Assembly (NCBI GenBank): GCA_013397795.1
Contig: VZTJ01000112.1
Location: forward strand, 365,052-429,051
DNA: 64,000 bases
DNA from: Orthonyx spaldingii
Taxonomy: Eukaryota; Chordata; Aves; Passeriformes; Orthonychidae
Reading direction: 5' to 3'
A program made the translations under genes and the position numbers. Positions 48,501 through 60,578 of the stretch are shown piece by piece. How positions within the stretch are numbered: the first letter of the stretch is position 1; the number at the start of each line of letters is the position of its first letter. The notes under the pieces are model-generated. The model was not told where the DNA came from. It saw only the letters and a list, made by a program, of their open reading frames with translations, and ran no database searches.

Positions 48501-51500
48501 GGAGGGCAGGGGATAGAAGCCGTAGCTATTTTTTTCTAAGTGTCCTTCCCAGAAAGAGAATTTTCAAAGGCAGAGGTAAGAAAGAACTTGGTAACTTTTC
48601 CACTTGCCTTAACCTCTTGGTGTGCTTGTACAAATACATTTTAATGCTGTTCAAATTACATGCTAAATGCAGATGAAGTTTCAGAACTCTAGTAGGTGAC
48701 TTAAATGTTGTCAATATTGCCCTATAACAGAAACCCTGGTGAAATGGTAACAGACAAATAGAGATTAGATTTTGCAAAGTCCTAAGAGGGTGGCTGGCAA
48801 GAAGTGCTTTATAGAGGACGTTGTTCAACGACTCTCTGCAGGCCAATGTCTTACATGGTCAGAGAGAAAATAGTAATACTTAAAAATGAAAAGCCAAAAA
48901 TTATTTCTTTTTCCAAACTGTCTCTTTACACTGGCTAACCTGTCTCTACCACGTTATGATTTCCATCATGATTTCTCTCTGGAACTGGAGAAGTAGAAAT
49001 GCTGTCCAAAACCTATGCACAAGATTTTTGTAGCTGTGATGGAGTTGATGTTGGATATCCTCAAGTCTAGCTGTGCATAATATTCTTCAGTTAAACTTTA
49101 AACGCAGATTTATAATTAAAAAAAAAAACACTCCAAAAAATAATACCACCACACCATAAATAGCCTCATATCAAGAAATGGAGAAAGTAATGAAGTGTGA
49201 TGATTTGCTGAATTTCTACCTTAAGTCATAGTTAAACCTGATCACATATGACTGAAAATGTCAACTGTTATTTTTTGTCTGAATTTTTGTGGAATTGGCA
49301 TTCCCACTCATCCAAAACGTCACAGGCCTAAGGATATAGTAATGATGAAAGTGCATTAGAGAACTCATAAATCTATGGAATGGATTTGCAATTGGAAATC
49401 CAGACCACTTAGCTGCATCTGAGCAGAAGCTGGTACACCCAAAAATTTCAGTAAAGTTCTCCTTTAAAAAAATTCTGCGAAACCAAGTAATAAAAGCACC
49501 CTGTCTTTGGGAGATCTGTTAAGAAATAGTGATATACATATCTTTTTTTGGGGTCAGCTAAGAAAAAATTAATTTATTACACCATATATTTCAAACAATA
49601 TTTGCATGCAAACTTACTTCCTTAAATTTTGCAACCAAGATGAAAATTCTTGTGTTTCCATCTCTCACGCTGACTGGAACAACTCTTGATGAGCTAGGGC
49701 TTACAGGTGAGCTGTTGTAAAGTTTGAGTCATAGATTTGAGCATGGAAAACTCTGGACAGCATGATTTTAGCTACGGAGGATATGAACCTTTAGCTTCAA
49801 AGGGACAAGCATCAATACTTAAGATTAAATCTCTAAAAAGCAGTATGTGGCATAGGGGACAAAATTAAAATCTGAGACTGGGAACCCTACAATTTCTGAC
49901 CGATACAAAATGGCTGCTGTAGAAGAGCCTTTTATTTATTTTAGATTCAGAGCTTTTTAGCAAATTTTGTCATTCAGATTGCAGTCCATATTTTGCAGTA
50001 TGGAATTCCAAGAAAGTTAGACTTGAAAAACTGGAAATTATTCTCTTTCCCCAGTTGCTTATGATTCTATGTCAAATATAAAAATGAAGCAGTGTTGGAT
50101 GCATTTATTTGTTCTGGTATATTCAATATATGCTGTTAAACAGTGGCTGTTAAGCTAACAGTGCAGCATGTGACAAAAACCAGGAAAATGGAGAATGAGA
50201 AGGAAGTCTGGGCAGAAAAGATCAAATGTCTGGTTTTATTTTTGAATAGCAGCACACATAAGAGATTTCTTTAAGAGACCATTGTGGTGGAGAGGAGGAG
50301 GAGAGGAAGAAAGAAGGCCCCGGAAGAAAGTGGAGTCAAGTTTCAGAAAACTGCAGCCTTTACAAAAAATGTGCTTTAGATACAAATAACGTGCAGGTTT
50401 ATAAAAGAGAGAAGTGGGTTTAGAATTAGGAACTCAGAATACCAGTGAGCGTCCAACAATGAATCTTAGCAAAGAAAAATACCTGTTGCTGTAGGAGCTC
50501 CAGTTGTGCCTTGAAAGTACAATGGAGAAAGGACAGAAGCGAAAAGACAACTATTCTTCTTTCTATTCAGGAAAGGACTGGCTTTCCCTTCTGACAACTG
50601 TCATCTCAGTTTGTGCAGTGTAGCCCTCCATGAGACCTGGAAGGATGCTTGATGGTAAACTGTCTTCAAGAAAGAACAGTTCATTACAAAAAGCTTTAGA
50701 ATTTGGGCCTCCTTAACAGCCTTTCAGATAAAAGGGACAGACCAGTCTTTCTTATGTGATTTAAGTAAGAGTGTGATCACTGAATAGATCTGCAGGATGG
50801 CAACAAGGACAGAGATTTATATAAGAGCTTTAAGAACAGAGGTTTATAATTAATTAGTCAGCAGTGAATCAGTGGAGCATTGGGAAGGAGAAGTAAAGGA
50901 GAGACCCACAGTGCTGCTTGCAGGTTAGTCTGAAGTGAAAGCTCTTGGGGTGTGGGCCAGACTGACAGAGTTCTGCTAAAAGGAAAGAAAAAGCATTAAC
51001 CTGTGTTCATGCCTGGATTTAATTCCACAAGACACTGCAGGACCTAAAGCAAACCAGTTGGGACCTAAGGTACATCAAGTAACATTTAACCAGTTGTATG
51101 TTCTTTTTATGACTTCTGTTTGTGAGGGAGATAAATGCATGTCCTAGGCAATAAAACATTTCCCCTGCTTATAGCAAATGGTGTTTCTTTTCCCTCGTGG
51201 GATGTAATAGGAATATCAATGTTTTATATCTCTTATTAAAAAAGCCCAAGTTTGATAAAAAATGAAACACATTTAGTAGAGTTGTTATCCCAGGTAAGGA
51301 AAAGTACCATTATATAGCCATAGGCACAGAACTGTGAGTGCAGCAGATTCACTTATTGGGAGTCCAACAAACTTCTGCATACTGCACCTGAAACCCAGAC
51401 AAGCCTGGAAAGAAAGGCAAGTGACCAGGCTTTCATACAGACCAATAAATCTCTAAGCAAAGCCAGGTGATGCCTTTTATCAAAAGGAAATGCTGTCTTG

Positions 51501-54500
51501 ATAAATGCAGCAAATGGATTTTTAAATTGGGACACAGTTATATATAAGGGGAGGGGTAGAGAGGAAAGCATCTGAGGGAGTGAGAAAACAGAAGAGAACC
51601 AGCTCAGAAAAATAATTCTGGGAAGTGTGTCCAATTTTTCTAACATTTCTAATCACTAAGTTCTCCACAGTTGTGTGCATATCCGTGAAAGTAGAATTTG
51701 TCCCCAATAGAGTTTGAATAGTGTGCTGAGCAGATGTTTTATTTCAGAAGTGTAAATATGTAAAATGGTTAGGCCAAAATATTTTCTTTGATGTGGGATA
51801 ATAGTATCAAAAGAAAGGGTGAGGCAAGCTTGCCTTTCACTTCTGTGTAGAGAGCTGCAGTTTTTCATTTAGTTGTATGGCTTCTGGAGAAAAATCCTTT
51901 TCCAAGCCTGCAGTTTTCAGGGACTGAACTCTTTTCTCTTTCTGTGTTGTGGCAAAACCAGACTCTCCCAATGTTTTCTTCTTGTCTGAACAGCAAAGAT
52001 AACCTGTGTTTGTGCAGCCAAAAACCTGCCAGCTTGGGAGTTTACCTTGGAGGAGGAAGCCTCTCCCTTAGAGGAGGTTTCCCAAACCACTTCCTCTGTG
52101 TGGTTTGGAGCAGGGTCCTCACCTCTGGGATACACACCTGCAAGGGAATGTTCTCATCACCAGCCTGCTGTGCTGGTGCTTCTGGACTTTTCATCTTGGG
52201 TTTTAACAAGCAGATGTTTTCAGAAAAAGGCGGTGAAGAATTGGCAGTGGGTCTCCATGAAGACAGCTCTCTAACATCCTAGAAATATTGTCTCTTGTCG
52301 CAGTAAATAAGAAATTTTCTCTGTGTTTCTAGGGCTGCATGAGCTATGTTTGACAAGGTCTGCATATTCCTTAACTTCCCAATTTTCCTAGCAGACTGGC
52401 TCCTGCTGCCTCCCAGGACACTGCTGTCCAAACACGTGATTGTAATATACAGCTAGAAGCAGAGGTTTTGAGAATAGTGAGGCAGTGTTTTCATGGCACC
52501 CTACTTCTGAATGGAGGGGTTTAATGAGGTTTGAACTGGGATTTCATTACAAAATTATGGCAGAATAGTTTTCAAAGTTAATTCTTGTGAAATGAGATGT
52601 GTTGTAGTGGGGTGTGGTTTTTTGCTTATTTGTTTGTTTGGGGTTTTTTTGGGTAGAATTGCATTTATAGCAGACATGAAGGAATTTTTTTAAAATAGTG
52701 TATTAGTTCAGTATGGAAAGTGAGCATGACAGAGTTTGGTTAGGGGCTGTCTGGGATGAAGCACTTGCAAAGGGCTGAGAGCCGGGCTGATGGCAGCCAG
52801 CTCAGGTTTGTCATTTCATGACGATGGTGTTCTTTAGACCTGCTTTGGGAGGAGTCCAGCAGGCTGCAGGAGATCTGAGCCTGCCAATGCTTTCTCTACA
52901 TTGCTTTTTAAGGTCTAAAGTACAATGCAGTTTTTTTAAAAACTTGGATGTAATCTGTATTTTATGGAATATACATGAAGTTCAAGGAACAGATTTCAGG
53001 CTTTGTACATTGGCATGATTTGTTTTATTTCATGGTTTATGTGCTCATAGAGTTCGATGTATTGTGGTTTTACATGTGTGCAAGTTTACATTAACTATAA
53101 ATGTGACCTCAGAGTGTTTATATGCAATGTACTGAAGCTTCTCAAGTTGACAACTACCAGGATGTTTCTCGAACTACACTACAATTGAGAATCACAATTC
53201 CTACAAGACAAATTTGTGTGAATTTTGTTTATCTATATTTAGAAACCAGCTAGTTTAACTTATCTCTTGTCATGTTTTCTGCTATGCCAGTTGGAAATTT
53301 TTCATTGGCAAAACTTGCATCTTTTGTAAGAAGTCTGTCTTCTATTTCTGTGAAAGTGAATAATTGCTTCCTGAAGATTAATCCTATATTCAGTAAAGTC
53401 CCTTTTGACTTCCATTTTCTTGGGATTTTGTCAGTAAAAAATGGAAAACCTTACAGAACTTGAAAATCCTGCTGAAGAAACCAAAGAATAAATTTTAACA
53501 TCTAGAGATGACACAGTTATGCAGAAGTATGTAGCCTCTGATTTTTTTAGTTATATTACTAAATGCATAAAGTTTTGTTCAGCTTCATCCCTCCCCTCCA
53601 AATGCTAGAACTTAGCTAAACTATAATGTTATCATATTTTTAAAAAAGACTGTGTTTTAATATACATCATACTCTTCAGGTGATCTAATCTCCTTTTGAA
53701 ACACTAGTCCCCTAAACTGTGACTGTGATAACCTGCATTGTAAGAGAATATACCTAAATTGGAAGATAAGTGTCTTTTACTATCCACAGCTTGCACTGCT
53801 GCTAAATTAAAGAGGGGTGGGGTTTTGTATTTTAAAAGATAACCCCATTTGTTAGCATTTTTGCACATTTAAATACCTGCAAAAGTCTGGGTGGCAAAAC
53901 CCAGCCGTTTTAGCCATATTAATTTCCTAAAATGTCCCTGAAACTGCTTTGTAAAATATTTACACAATAAAAGGGATGTCATATTTTTACAGGCTTACCA
54001 AGCCTCTAGAATTCACCAGGACCACTTAAACTCTGAAACTCTGCCTTCACACTGTGCATGTATCTATAAATGTCAAAACAATGCAGGAGACTGAGTGTGA
54101 CATTGCGGCAGTGCCACAGCTATGGCAATAAAGTCACATCAGAGACTGGGGGCTTGGTGGTGCCGTTGCAGCCCCACCAGGTCATGATAGACAATGGCCC
54201 TTCTGCAGTCACAGCACACCACAGACACCTCCCACTCATGATGTGGCACACTCACCTCTTAGGGTGATCACTGACAAGCCACAGCATTGTTACTTACCCT
54301 CTAGTAAAATTTTAGTTGCATCACACAGTACTCATGTCATCCTATGGATTAGAAGATTTTGCTCTAATTTTTGTTCCTCTGTAAATAGAGTCAAAGTGCC
54401 AGGTAGGAATATCCTCACATATAAATCTGTTCTATTACATGTCAGTTCTGGTTAGGTTTACAGAAGAGACGTTTATATTTCAAAAAGTTTACAGAATACT

Positions 54501-55657
54501 ATAGTGATTTCTTTTCTGTCTCCATTCAGATTTTTTTTGTTTTGTTTTGTTTAAAAAAGAAACAAAACCTCACTGCAAAAGATGTTATCAGAAATTGCAC
54601 ACTATAATCATTGGTATTAAAGTCCTGAGATATAATATGGGCATTTTGCAATTTTATTCAGAAATTAGAACTAACAGTGCTATATCTAAACATTTTGCAT
54701 ATTTATTAAAAATTGAAATATGCCATTGTTTTTTTCTTAGAGATCTTTTAATACATTTATCATGGGACAGTGCCCACCAGAATGTTTGGTGTTTTAATGG
54801 TGGTGGAAGTTTCATTGGCTACAACTTCTGGAGTACCAGTATGACTAATATTTGAACCACACACATTCAGTGTAATTTAGGATTGCATCATCTTTTTTTT
54901 TTTTCTTAAGTGCATGCAGACATGAAATAGCTCCTCACAAGTTGTGTACAATGTACTCTGCCTTAGAGTGTCCATCTGCTACAGGATATGTGACATCTAT
55001 GGATCAAGCATTGGTTTTTTCAGTCTGGGGTTTTCTTTTTGCATTGCAATGATTTGATATCAATCTGTGGCTGAAATTTCAGGAATTCAAATGTTGCTGA
55101 GAAATTAGAATAAAACTGGATTTTTCTGTTTTTTGATGTAACTAGTGCACAGAACGTTGTTCAAGGGGAGCAGGATGTGCAGATTTAGAGCTGGATGTGC
55201 ATTGAAACAGGGTACTGAATTGATAAGAAGAGATGGAAAGCATGTGTTTTCTGGTTTTTCATTCGTGTTGAAAGTCTGATGCTTGTAAGTTGAAGCTGCA
55301 AATGTAAAATATCGTGTTTGACCCACCAGAGTTTCAGCAGGTACCTCACCAAACTTGTGGGCCACCTGCTTTAAGGGTCAGCTCTACCTTATCCTTTCTG
55401 AGAACAGGCATTTTTTTTCCAATAGGTTTTTTTTTTTTGTATTGACTGCATAAAATGAAACACAATTTCCCTGGCAAAGTCACAGACAGTTGAGAAAAAC
55501 AGTGATAGCTTTTGTATAAGGTTTCAAAATCTTCTTAAAAATGTAAACCAGAGCTGTTCTGTCTGTTAGAGGGTAAAAAAAGACAGGGTAAAAAAATCCT
55601 AGAGAAAGGTCATCTTTCTTTACTAAATTGGAAGTCATTCTGTAGAAGCTGATTGCA
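48501..55657. other. Non-coding unique DNA, no gene seen
   Basis: AT-rich sequence with small frames, of which 112 codons at 51944-52282 is the largest. None is recognisable. A (TTTTG)3 run lies near 54536-54552. No transposon ends were identified. Confidence 0.5.
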
Positions 55658-55724
55658 TTGTGTGGAACCCAATTTGTGGTATCGCTCTTTAAACCCTGTA
55701 GGATTTTCCACCAAGTTTGTTGTT

Positions 55725-56155
55725 CAGCGCAAAGAGCCCAGTTGTTCGCCCTGAGTGTGAGGGTTGCTCTCGCCCCATGCTCCGTTTCTCCATTAATGAC
55801 TGGGTTTTCATATCCCTTGCATCTGTCCCAAGGGAGGAGCTCGTGGGAACGAAGGGGCAGGTCATTCTCAGCGACAGGCTCCTGGCTCGGGATGCCGCTC
55901 CTGCCAGAAATCTGTCTGAGCCTGAATCTGGCAAAGTTTAGGAAGCAGCGTTAAATGCACCTCTTTGTTCCAGGCTTCCACTAACGGCAGGCACAGGAAT
56001 TTCACTCGGCAGTCGGTATCCTGGCTACCCGTTTCAGGGTCCTTCTATAGCTATTTCAATAGCTGGGAGGGGCAGGGAGCAGTTTCTGTGGTGATTTCGA
56101 TCAGAGATGCATTATGTAAAATGTGTCCAGGTACTGCGATAATTTCCCTCGACAA
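55725..56155. promoter_or_regulatory. Local CpG-rich patch
   Basis: About 17 CpG dinucleotides in roughly 430 bp at near 50% GC, an observed/expected ratio of around 0.6 by hand count, in a region where CpG is otherwise rare. Frames are open on both strands across it (98 codons at 55658-55954, 82 at 55965-56213), which partly reflects the higher GC. It may be a small CpG island, an orphan promoter, an enhancer or an unrecognised insertion. No TATA box or transposon termini were found. Confidence 0.4.
55974..56130 (+). other. Candidate 157-bp exon inside the CpG-rich patch
   Basis: A pyrimidine-rich tract ending CTCTTTGTTCCAG (to 55973) precedes it and CCAG|GTACTG follows (donor GT at 56131). 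One forward frame is open throughout and contains TRQSVSWLPVSGSFYSYF. I recognise no protein family, and the donor is only moderate. It would shift the frame of a coding transcript unless the neighbouring exon phases fit. Confidence 0.15.
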
Positions 56156-59100
56156 TTTCAATCTGTGTGTTTATATATATGATATTGCTTGTCTGGTTTC
56201 TAATTTAATTTAAAAATAGAGCATTTAGTTTATATAATTTTAGAAAAGTATAAGGCCTGAAAAATAGGCAGTGGAATACGATCTGTGTATAGGAGCAGTT
56301 TGCAGACTTTTTATCATGGTGTGTTTTCCTTTATTACTTTGGATAAGTGCTATAACTCTAAAGTAAGGAGAAAGTAGATATTTTTGAAAACAAAGTGTAT
56401 TGTTTAGCCTTAGGAACAAATGTGAGAATTGGGCATTTCATGTCAATTCCCCTTTATTTCCCTTTACAGAATATGCTCTGTATTTAGATGCTGACTTCTG
56501 TAGTCAAAATGTGTTAAATTTTCTGCACAGGACAGATTTTCCTATGGTTAGAAACACAGTAGCATTTCAATACTGGACAAAAGCTCCGAGGGTGCCAGCC
56601 CTGCCTTGGGCATTAGCTAATTCCACGGCCAGGAGGAATGCTGCTTTAGCCCTTTTCAGGAGGGAGATGATGTCTAGCCCAGCAGGAAGAAAACACTGCC
56701 TGTAAGAAATTTGCTACAGTGCAGGGTGCATTGGGGACTAGGCCCTTGTGGAGTAGCACTTCCAAGTTCTGAGTGATTTTGTCAATTACATTTTTATTTG
56801 CTTGTATTTCACAACTGCTGGGTTCTGTTACCTGTGCACTTTATGCTTTCACTTCAGAAGCTGCTGCTGCTGAAGCCAATGAGAGTTCCTTTTGCATACT
56901 GTTGTTGCTTGCTTACTCTGCTGTTGCTTTGGTGCATTAAGAGGTGTTCATGCATGAGCAGCTCTTGTTCTATTGCTCTGCACGTGTGTTTGTCAGCATA
57001 AGGCCCTCCGATCTAACACCATGAGCACTGAGAATAACACCTTAGTTGAGATCTCTGGCTAGATAGGAGTCTTACCTTTCCACATTCCCCACCATGCCTA
57101 TCCAGCAATAAATGGGTAATGCCTTACAGCTTTTGTGGCAGGACAAGATCCTGAAGAGAGTGTGGAGAAGGAGAGGGAGGGAATGAAACAAATAGATGGA
57201 CTTCAATATTGCTAGTGCTGGCAGAGAGTAAATGCCACAGGTAGTGCTGTAAGACAGAGGTCAGACAAACAGGAGAAGTGTTTAAAATTTCCATGATGCT
57301 GAAGAGGAGCTGCTTGAACTTTGTTGTAGGGGTAATGGAAAAGCCAAGTAGGAAGGAATGTGTCTGGATGGCAGGAAGTTGACATGCCTGATGTGACAAG
57401 TGAGCAGCTAAGTTAGTGTTTTGATCATTGAGGGTGGATGGAACCAATTTTTTTTTTCTAAAGTTACAGGGAAATGGTTTGGAAAATAGCACATCTCTTG
57501 CAACTACTTTTCCAGCTTAAATCATAAAAGAAATCAGAAAACAGGTCCTTGTATTGTACTATTTCCAGCATAAGTTAAACTGTAGAACATTTGCATATGT
57601 GTCAAGTCCTCACGAGGATTGTGGCAAAATTGTTCAGAATCAAGTATCTTTCCATGTCTTTAATCTTGAAACATTGACCCATTAAGACACAACTGCTAAA
57701 ATCACAATTTCTTACCATGCTTGCTTCTTTTTTAAAAGAAGATTTTCTCCCATGTCCTACATGCTTTTTCAACAGTTTTTTGGTGAATGTTACCTTGTCC
57801 TTGCATTATGAGAGAATTGCTTTGCCTGACTCCCCAAAACATCCCTTCTCAAAGCTGATCCCGTCCCTACTGAGTCCAAGTACTCCAAGGATCACAGTGT
57901 GAGAAACTACTTCTTTTAGGCTCTGCTTGTCAAAGATACTGTGCCCAGTCCTGCTGAGTTAAATTCTTGATCACATTTGCCCCCAGGCTGTGCTATCCTG
58001 GGTTTGTCTGAGGACGAAAGCCTCATGTCCAGGATAGGGTATTTATTTAAAGGATCCCAGGTGTTTAGCAACCAGCAGCTGGGACATTTCTTACTGCATT
58101 ACTCACCACTGATTCACACCTTGTTAAAGACAGAATATGGTTCAAACTCTCTGCCAAGACTTTTAAACCTTTCTGTTGACACCAGTTGGCTGCTTTGGGA
58201 ACGTGTTTTCCTGTGTGAGTGAGTGGGATGTTTCATTCTGCACTGTCACAAGGAGACGGGAATCAGATTGGGAGCCTTGTGACTCTAGGAGGCAAAAGCT
58301 TCAGAAGGGGCTGGTGAGAAGAGAAGAACACTTGGCTGGCCTGGCGCTGGCCCCACCACAGGATGGCTCAGCAAAGTGCCAATCTGCTCCTTGTTGGAGG
58401 AAGGAAGATAGAGATATGGGTGTGTTTCATTGTGTCTACCTACCTGAGTTAGCAAAATGCAGTGACAGAGATATTCCTAAATGGCAATACTTCTATTTCA
58501 CTAATTTCAAAGAATTTGGGGGGTTTCTTCTTTTTAATTCGCCAGTACCTGGTTTTGGTTGCTTCTTTTACTAATTCATTTGCTGGCTAAGAATGGTAAC
58601 AAAGCTTTTTGCATAAAGAAAGCTGTCTTGCAATGTGATTTTTGTTTCTTCTGAGTTATAGATTTTAATTAATAGGTGTTTTGAATTAAGATAATTGAAA
58701 CATTTCATCACTACATATTTAATCCTTATATTTGAAATAGACCCTGGGGAAAGAGTTTACATCTAGACCTAATGGCATAAGCACATCCTTGCTTTAATTG
58801 TCAGAAAATAGTTTCGTAATTTCTGTTTGAGTCTGCAGTTAGACACACTTTTAGCAACCTTTTTATTTGATCAAAGTTTGTATGTGTGACAATGCAATTG
58901 TCTTGTTGCATGCATTCCCATCCTCTTCAATTTCATATCATTTCTGTAGGATCTCAGTCTAAAGGATGTTTTTCCTTATCGTTCTTTGGGCTTAATTTTG
59001 CTGTGGAAAATCAAGCTCTGTGCTCTTTTTGTTTCATACCCTGTCGTTTAGAATCAGACAACAATAATTCTGGAATCGGAATGTGCTCTCTGTTATCTGG

Positions 59101-59319
59101 CTGATTTTGATGGATTGTCATGCGCTGGTTTGACTTTGCAGGGGTTGAATGTAGCATTCAAATGTTTTGAGCAGTTAACTGAACAAACATGCAAGGGAAA
59201 CTGGAGAGAAAGGTCAATGGCACTGTGTTTGGTTAACAAAGCTTTGCAGCTTTTTTTGTTGTTTGTGGGTATGTTGGTTGGGTTTTTGTTGGGCTTTTTC
59301 TTTTTTTTTTTAACTTGAG
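56156..59319. other. Non-coding unique DNA, no gene seen
   Basis: AT-rich, with a purine-biased stretch near 57140-57440 whose opposite strand gives a 122-codon frame (57124-57492) of compositional character. A 132-codon plus-strand frame at 58176-58574 is unrecognised. No gene or transposon is supported. Confidence 0.5.
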
Positions 59320-59650
59320 CAAGGCTTTGAAATAGTGTATTGTAACACAGTTTGCAGATCGCTGAATTATGTACTGTACGCATGGTTAACGATTTATGGG
59401 GCCATGAGTTGTTAATCGGGTAATGCATGTGCTTTGTACGACAAGCAAGCAGATGAAAACTCTGAATGGAAGAAATTGTTCATCCTTCGAATGACACACA
59501 TTATCTGCTGCATTATCAGAAAATAATATGACTTTTTGCAGCCAAAAGCTGTCATTTCCAGTGGTCGTTGTCTCACGTGAAGACAAACAAGCATAAAAGT
59601 GTAAGAAACAGTGACTTTCATTTGGGATGTGCTAAACAAGTGCAAGGCAA
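59320..59650. promoter_or_regulatory. Strongest conserved-element-like block
   Basis: Repeat-free DNA with several retained CpGs in an AT-rich setting and dense motif-like words. TGTACGCATGGTTAACG lies at about 59376-59391, followed by ATTTATGGGGCC (CDX/posterior-HOX-like TTTATGG). GTTAATCGGGTAATGCATG lies at about 59411-59429 (HNF1/POU-like) and TGTACGACAAGC follows. TCTCACGTGAAG supplies a CACGTG E-box near 59572. Among the non-coding stretches this one looks most like an ultraconserved vertebrate enhancer. A 111-codon minus-strand frame partly overlaps it (59093-59428) but includes a poly-lysine run from the neighbouring T tract. Confidence 0.35.
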
Positions 59651-60214
59651 AATAGAGAAACCTCAGGTCTCTAGCATTAGAGTCTTGTGTTGTCATTGTG
59701 AATTTTGTTTTTCTTGCAGAAGGGACACAGCCTAAGGCACTTGGTTTTAATACCCACTGAAACTGAAATGTGTTCTTGCCATAGAGATTTTAACCCTAAT
59801 GAATGGGAAGTGGCAGATAGCTGTAACGATGTGTTGCAGCATAGGATATAAAAGGGTAAGGATAACCAAGGAAAAAGCATTGTACTGTTCACGGGGCTTT
59901 TTTGCAGTGTTGGCACAGCACTCAGCACACTGAGGCTCCTGTTTTGGGTTGTGTTGTGTTGTTTACATTAAAATGAAAGAAATAGAAAAGAAAGAAAGAA
60001 AGAGAGTGACAAGTGTGATGAGGTAGGAAAATAAAGGAACCCATTAGAGGGAAACAAGGTGCAGATGAGGGAAACAAAGCAAGTCACAGAAAAGAGGTGA
60101 TGTGAGGATGAATTTTGAACTTCCTTTGCTTGGTGAAAAGCCTTAATCTTCAAAACCGTGTAGAGTAGAAAGTGGGGAGTGGAAAGTTGACATCAGCTCT
60201 GACTGCTAGAGAGA
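59651..60214. other. Non-coding DNA with short simple repeats
   Basis: Contains (GTGTT) repeats near 59949-59963 and an A/G purine tract with AAAG repeats at 59971-60006, then unique sequence up to the CR1 copy. No gene was seen. Confidence 0.55.
59971..60006 (+). repeat. Purine tract with (AAAG)n microsatellite
   Basis: Almost pure A/G stretch with four tandem AAAG units (about 59986-60002) ending in GAGAG. It is a typical length-variable simple repeat. Confidence 0.85.
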
Positions 60215-60578
60215 GGATGTAGAGGGGAGATCTCGTTGCAATGTACAGCTTCCTCGTGAAGGGAAGCAGAGGGGCAGGCAGTGATCTCCTCTCTGGTAAC
60301 CAGAGACAGGACCCAAGGGGATGGCCTGAAGGGCCTGTGTCAGGGGAGGTTTAGGTTGGATATTAGAAAAAGGTTCTTCCCCCAGAGGGTGGTTGGGCAC
60401 TGGACCAGGACCCCCAGGGCAGTGGTCACAGCACCAAGCCTGGCAGAGTTCAAGAAGCATTTGGACAGCGCTCTCAGGCACACGGTGTGACTCTTGGGGA
60501 TGGTTCTGTGCAGGGCCAGGAGCTGGACTTTGACAATCCTTGTGCACCCCTTCCAACTCAAGATATTCTATGATTCTG
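60215..60578 (+). mobile_element. CR1 LINE fragment, 5'-truncated, plus strand
   Basis: The 3' portion of a CR1 retrotransposon in plus orientation. The first part reads MYSFLVKGSRGAGSDLLS from 60241. The frame then shifts, apparently through loss of two bases near 60286-60292, and continues from about 60281 as ORF2 C-terminus with FRLDIRKRFF, RVVGHW and APSLAEFKKHLDSAL, stopping at TGA 60488-60490. A short 3' UTR ends with ATTCTATGATTCT at 60565-60577, the CR1 tail. A stop (TAG at 60220-60222) also breaks the upstream frame. The catalytic domains are absent, so the copy is dead. The 5' edge is approximate and no target duplication is visible. The minus-strand frames over this interval are shadows. 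Confidence 0.95.

Noticed and set aside
58176..58574. 132-codon plus-strand frame
   Set aside because: No similarity to a known protein that I can recall, and the C-terminal part translates AT-rich, phenylalanine-heavy DNA.
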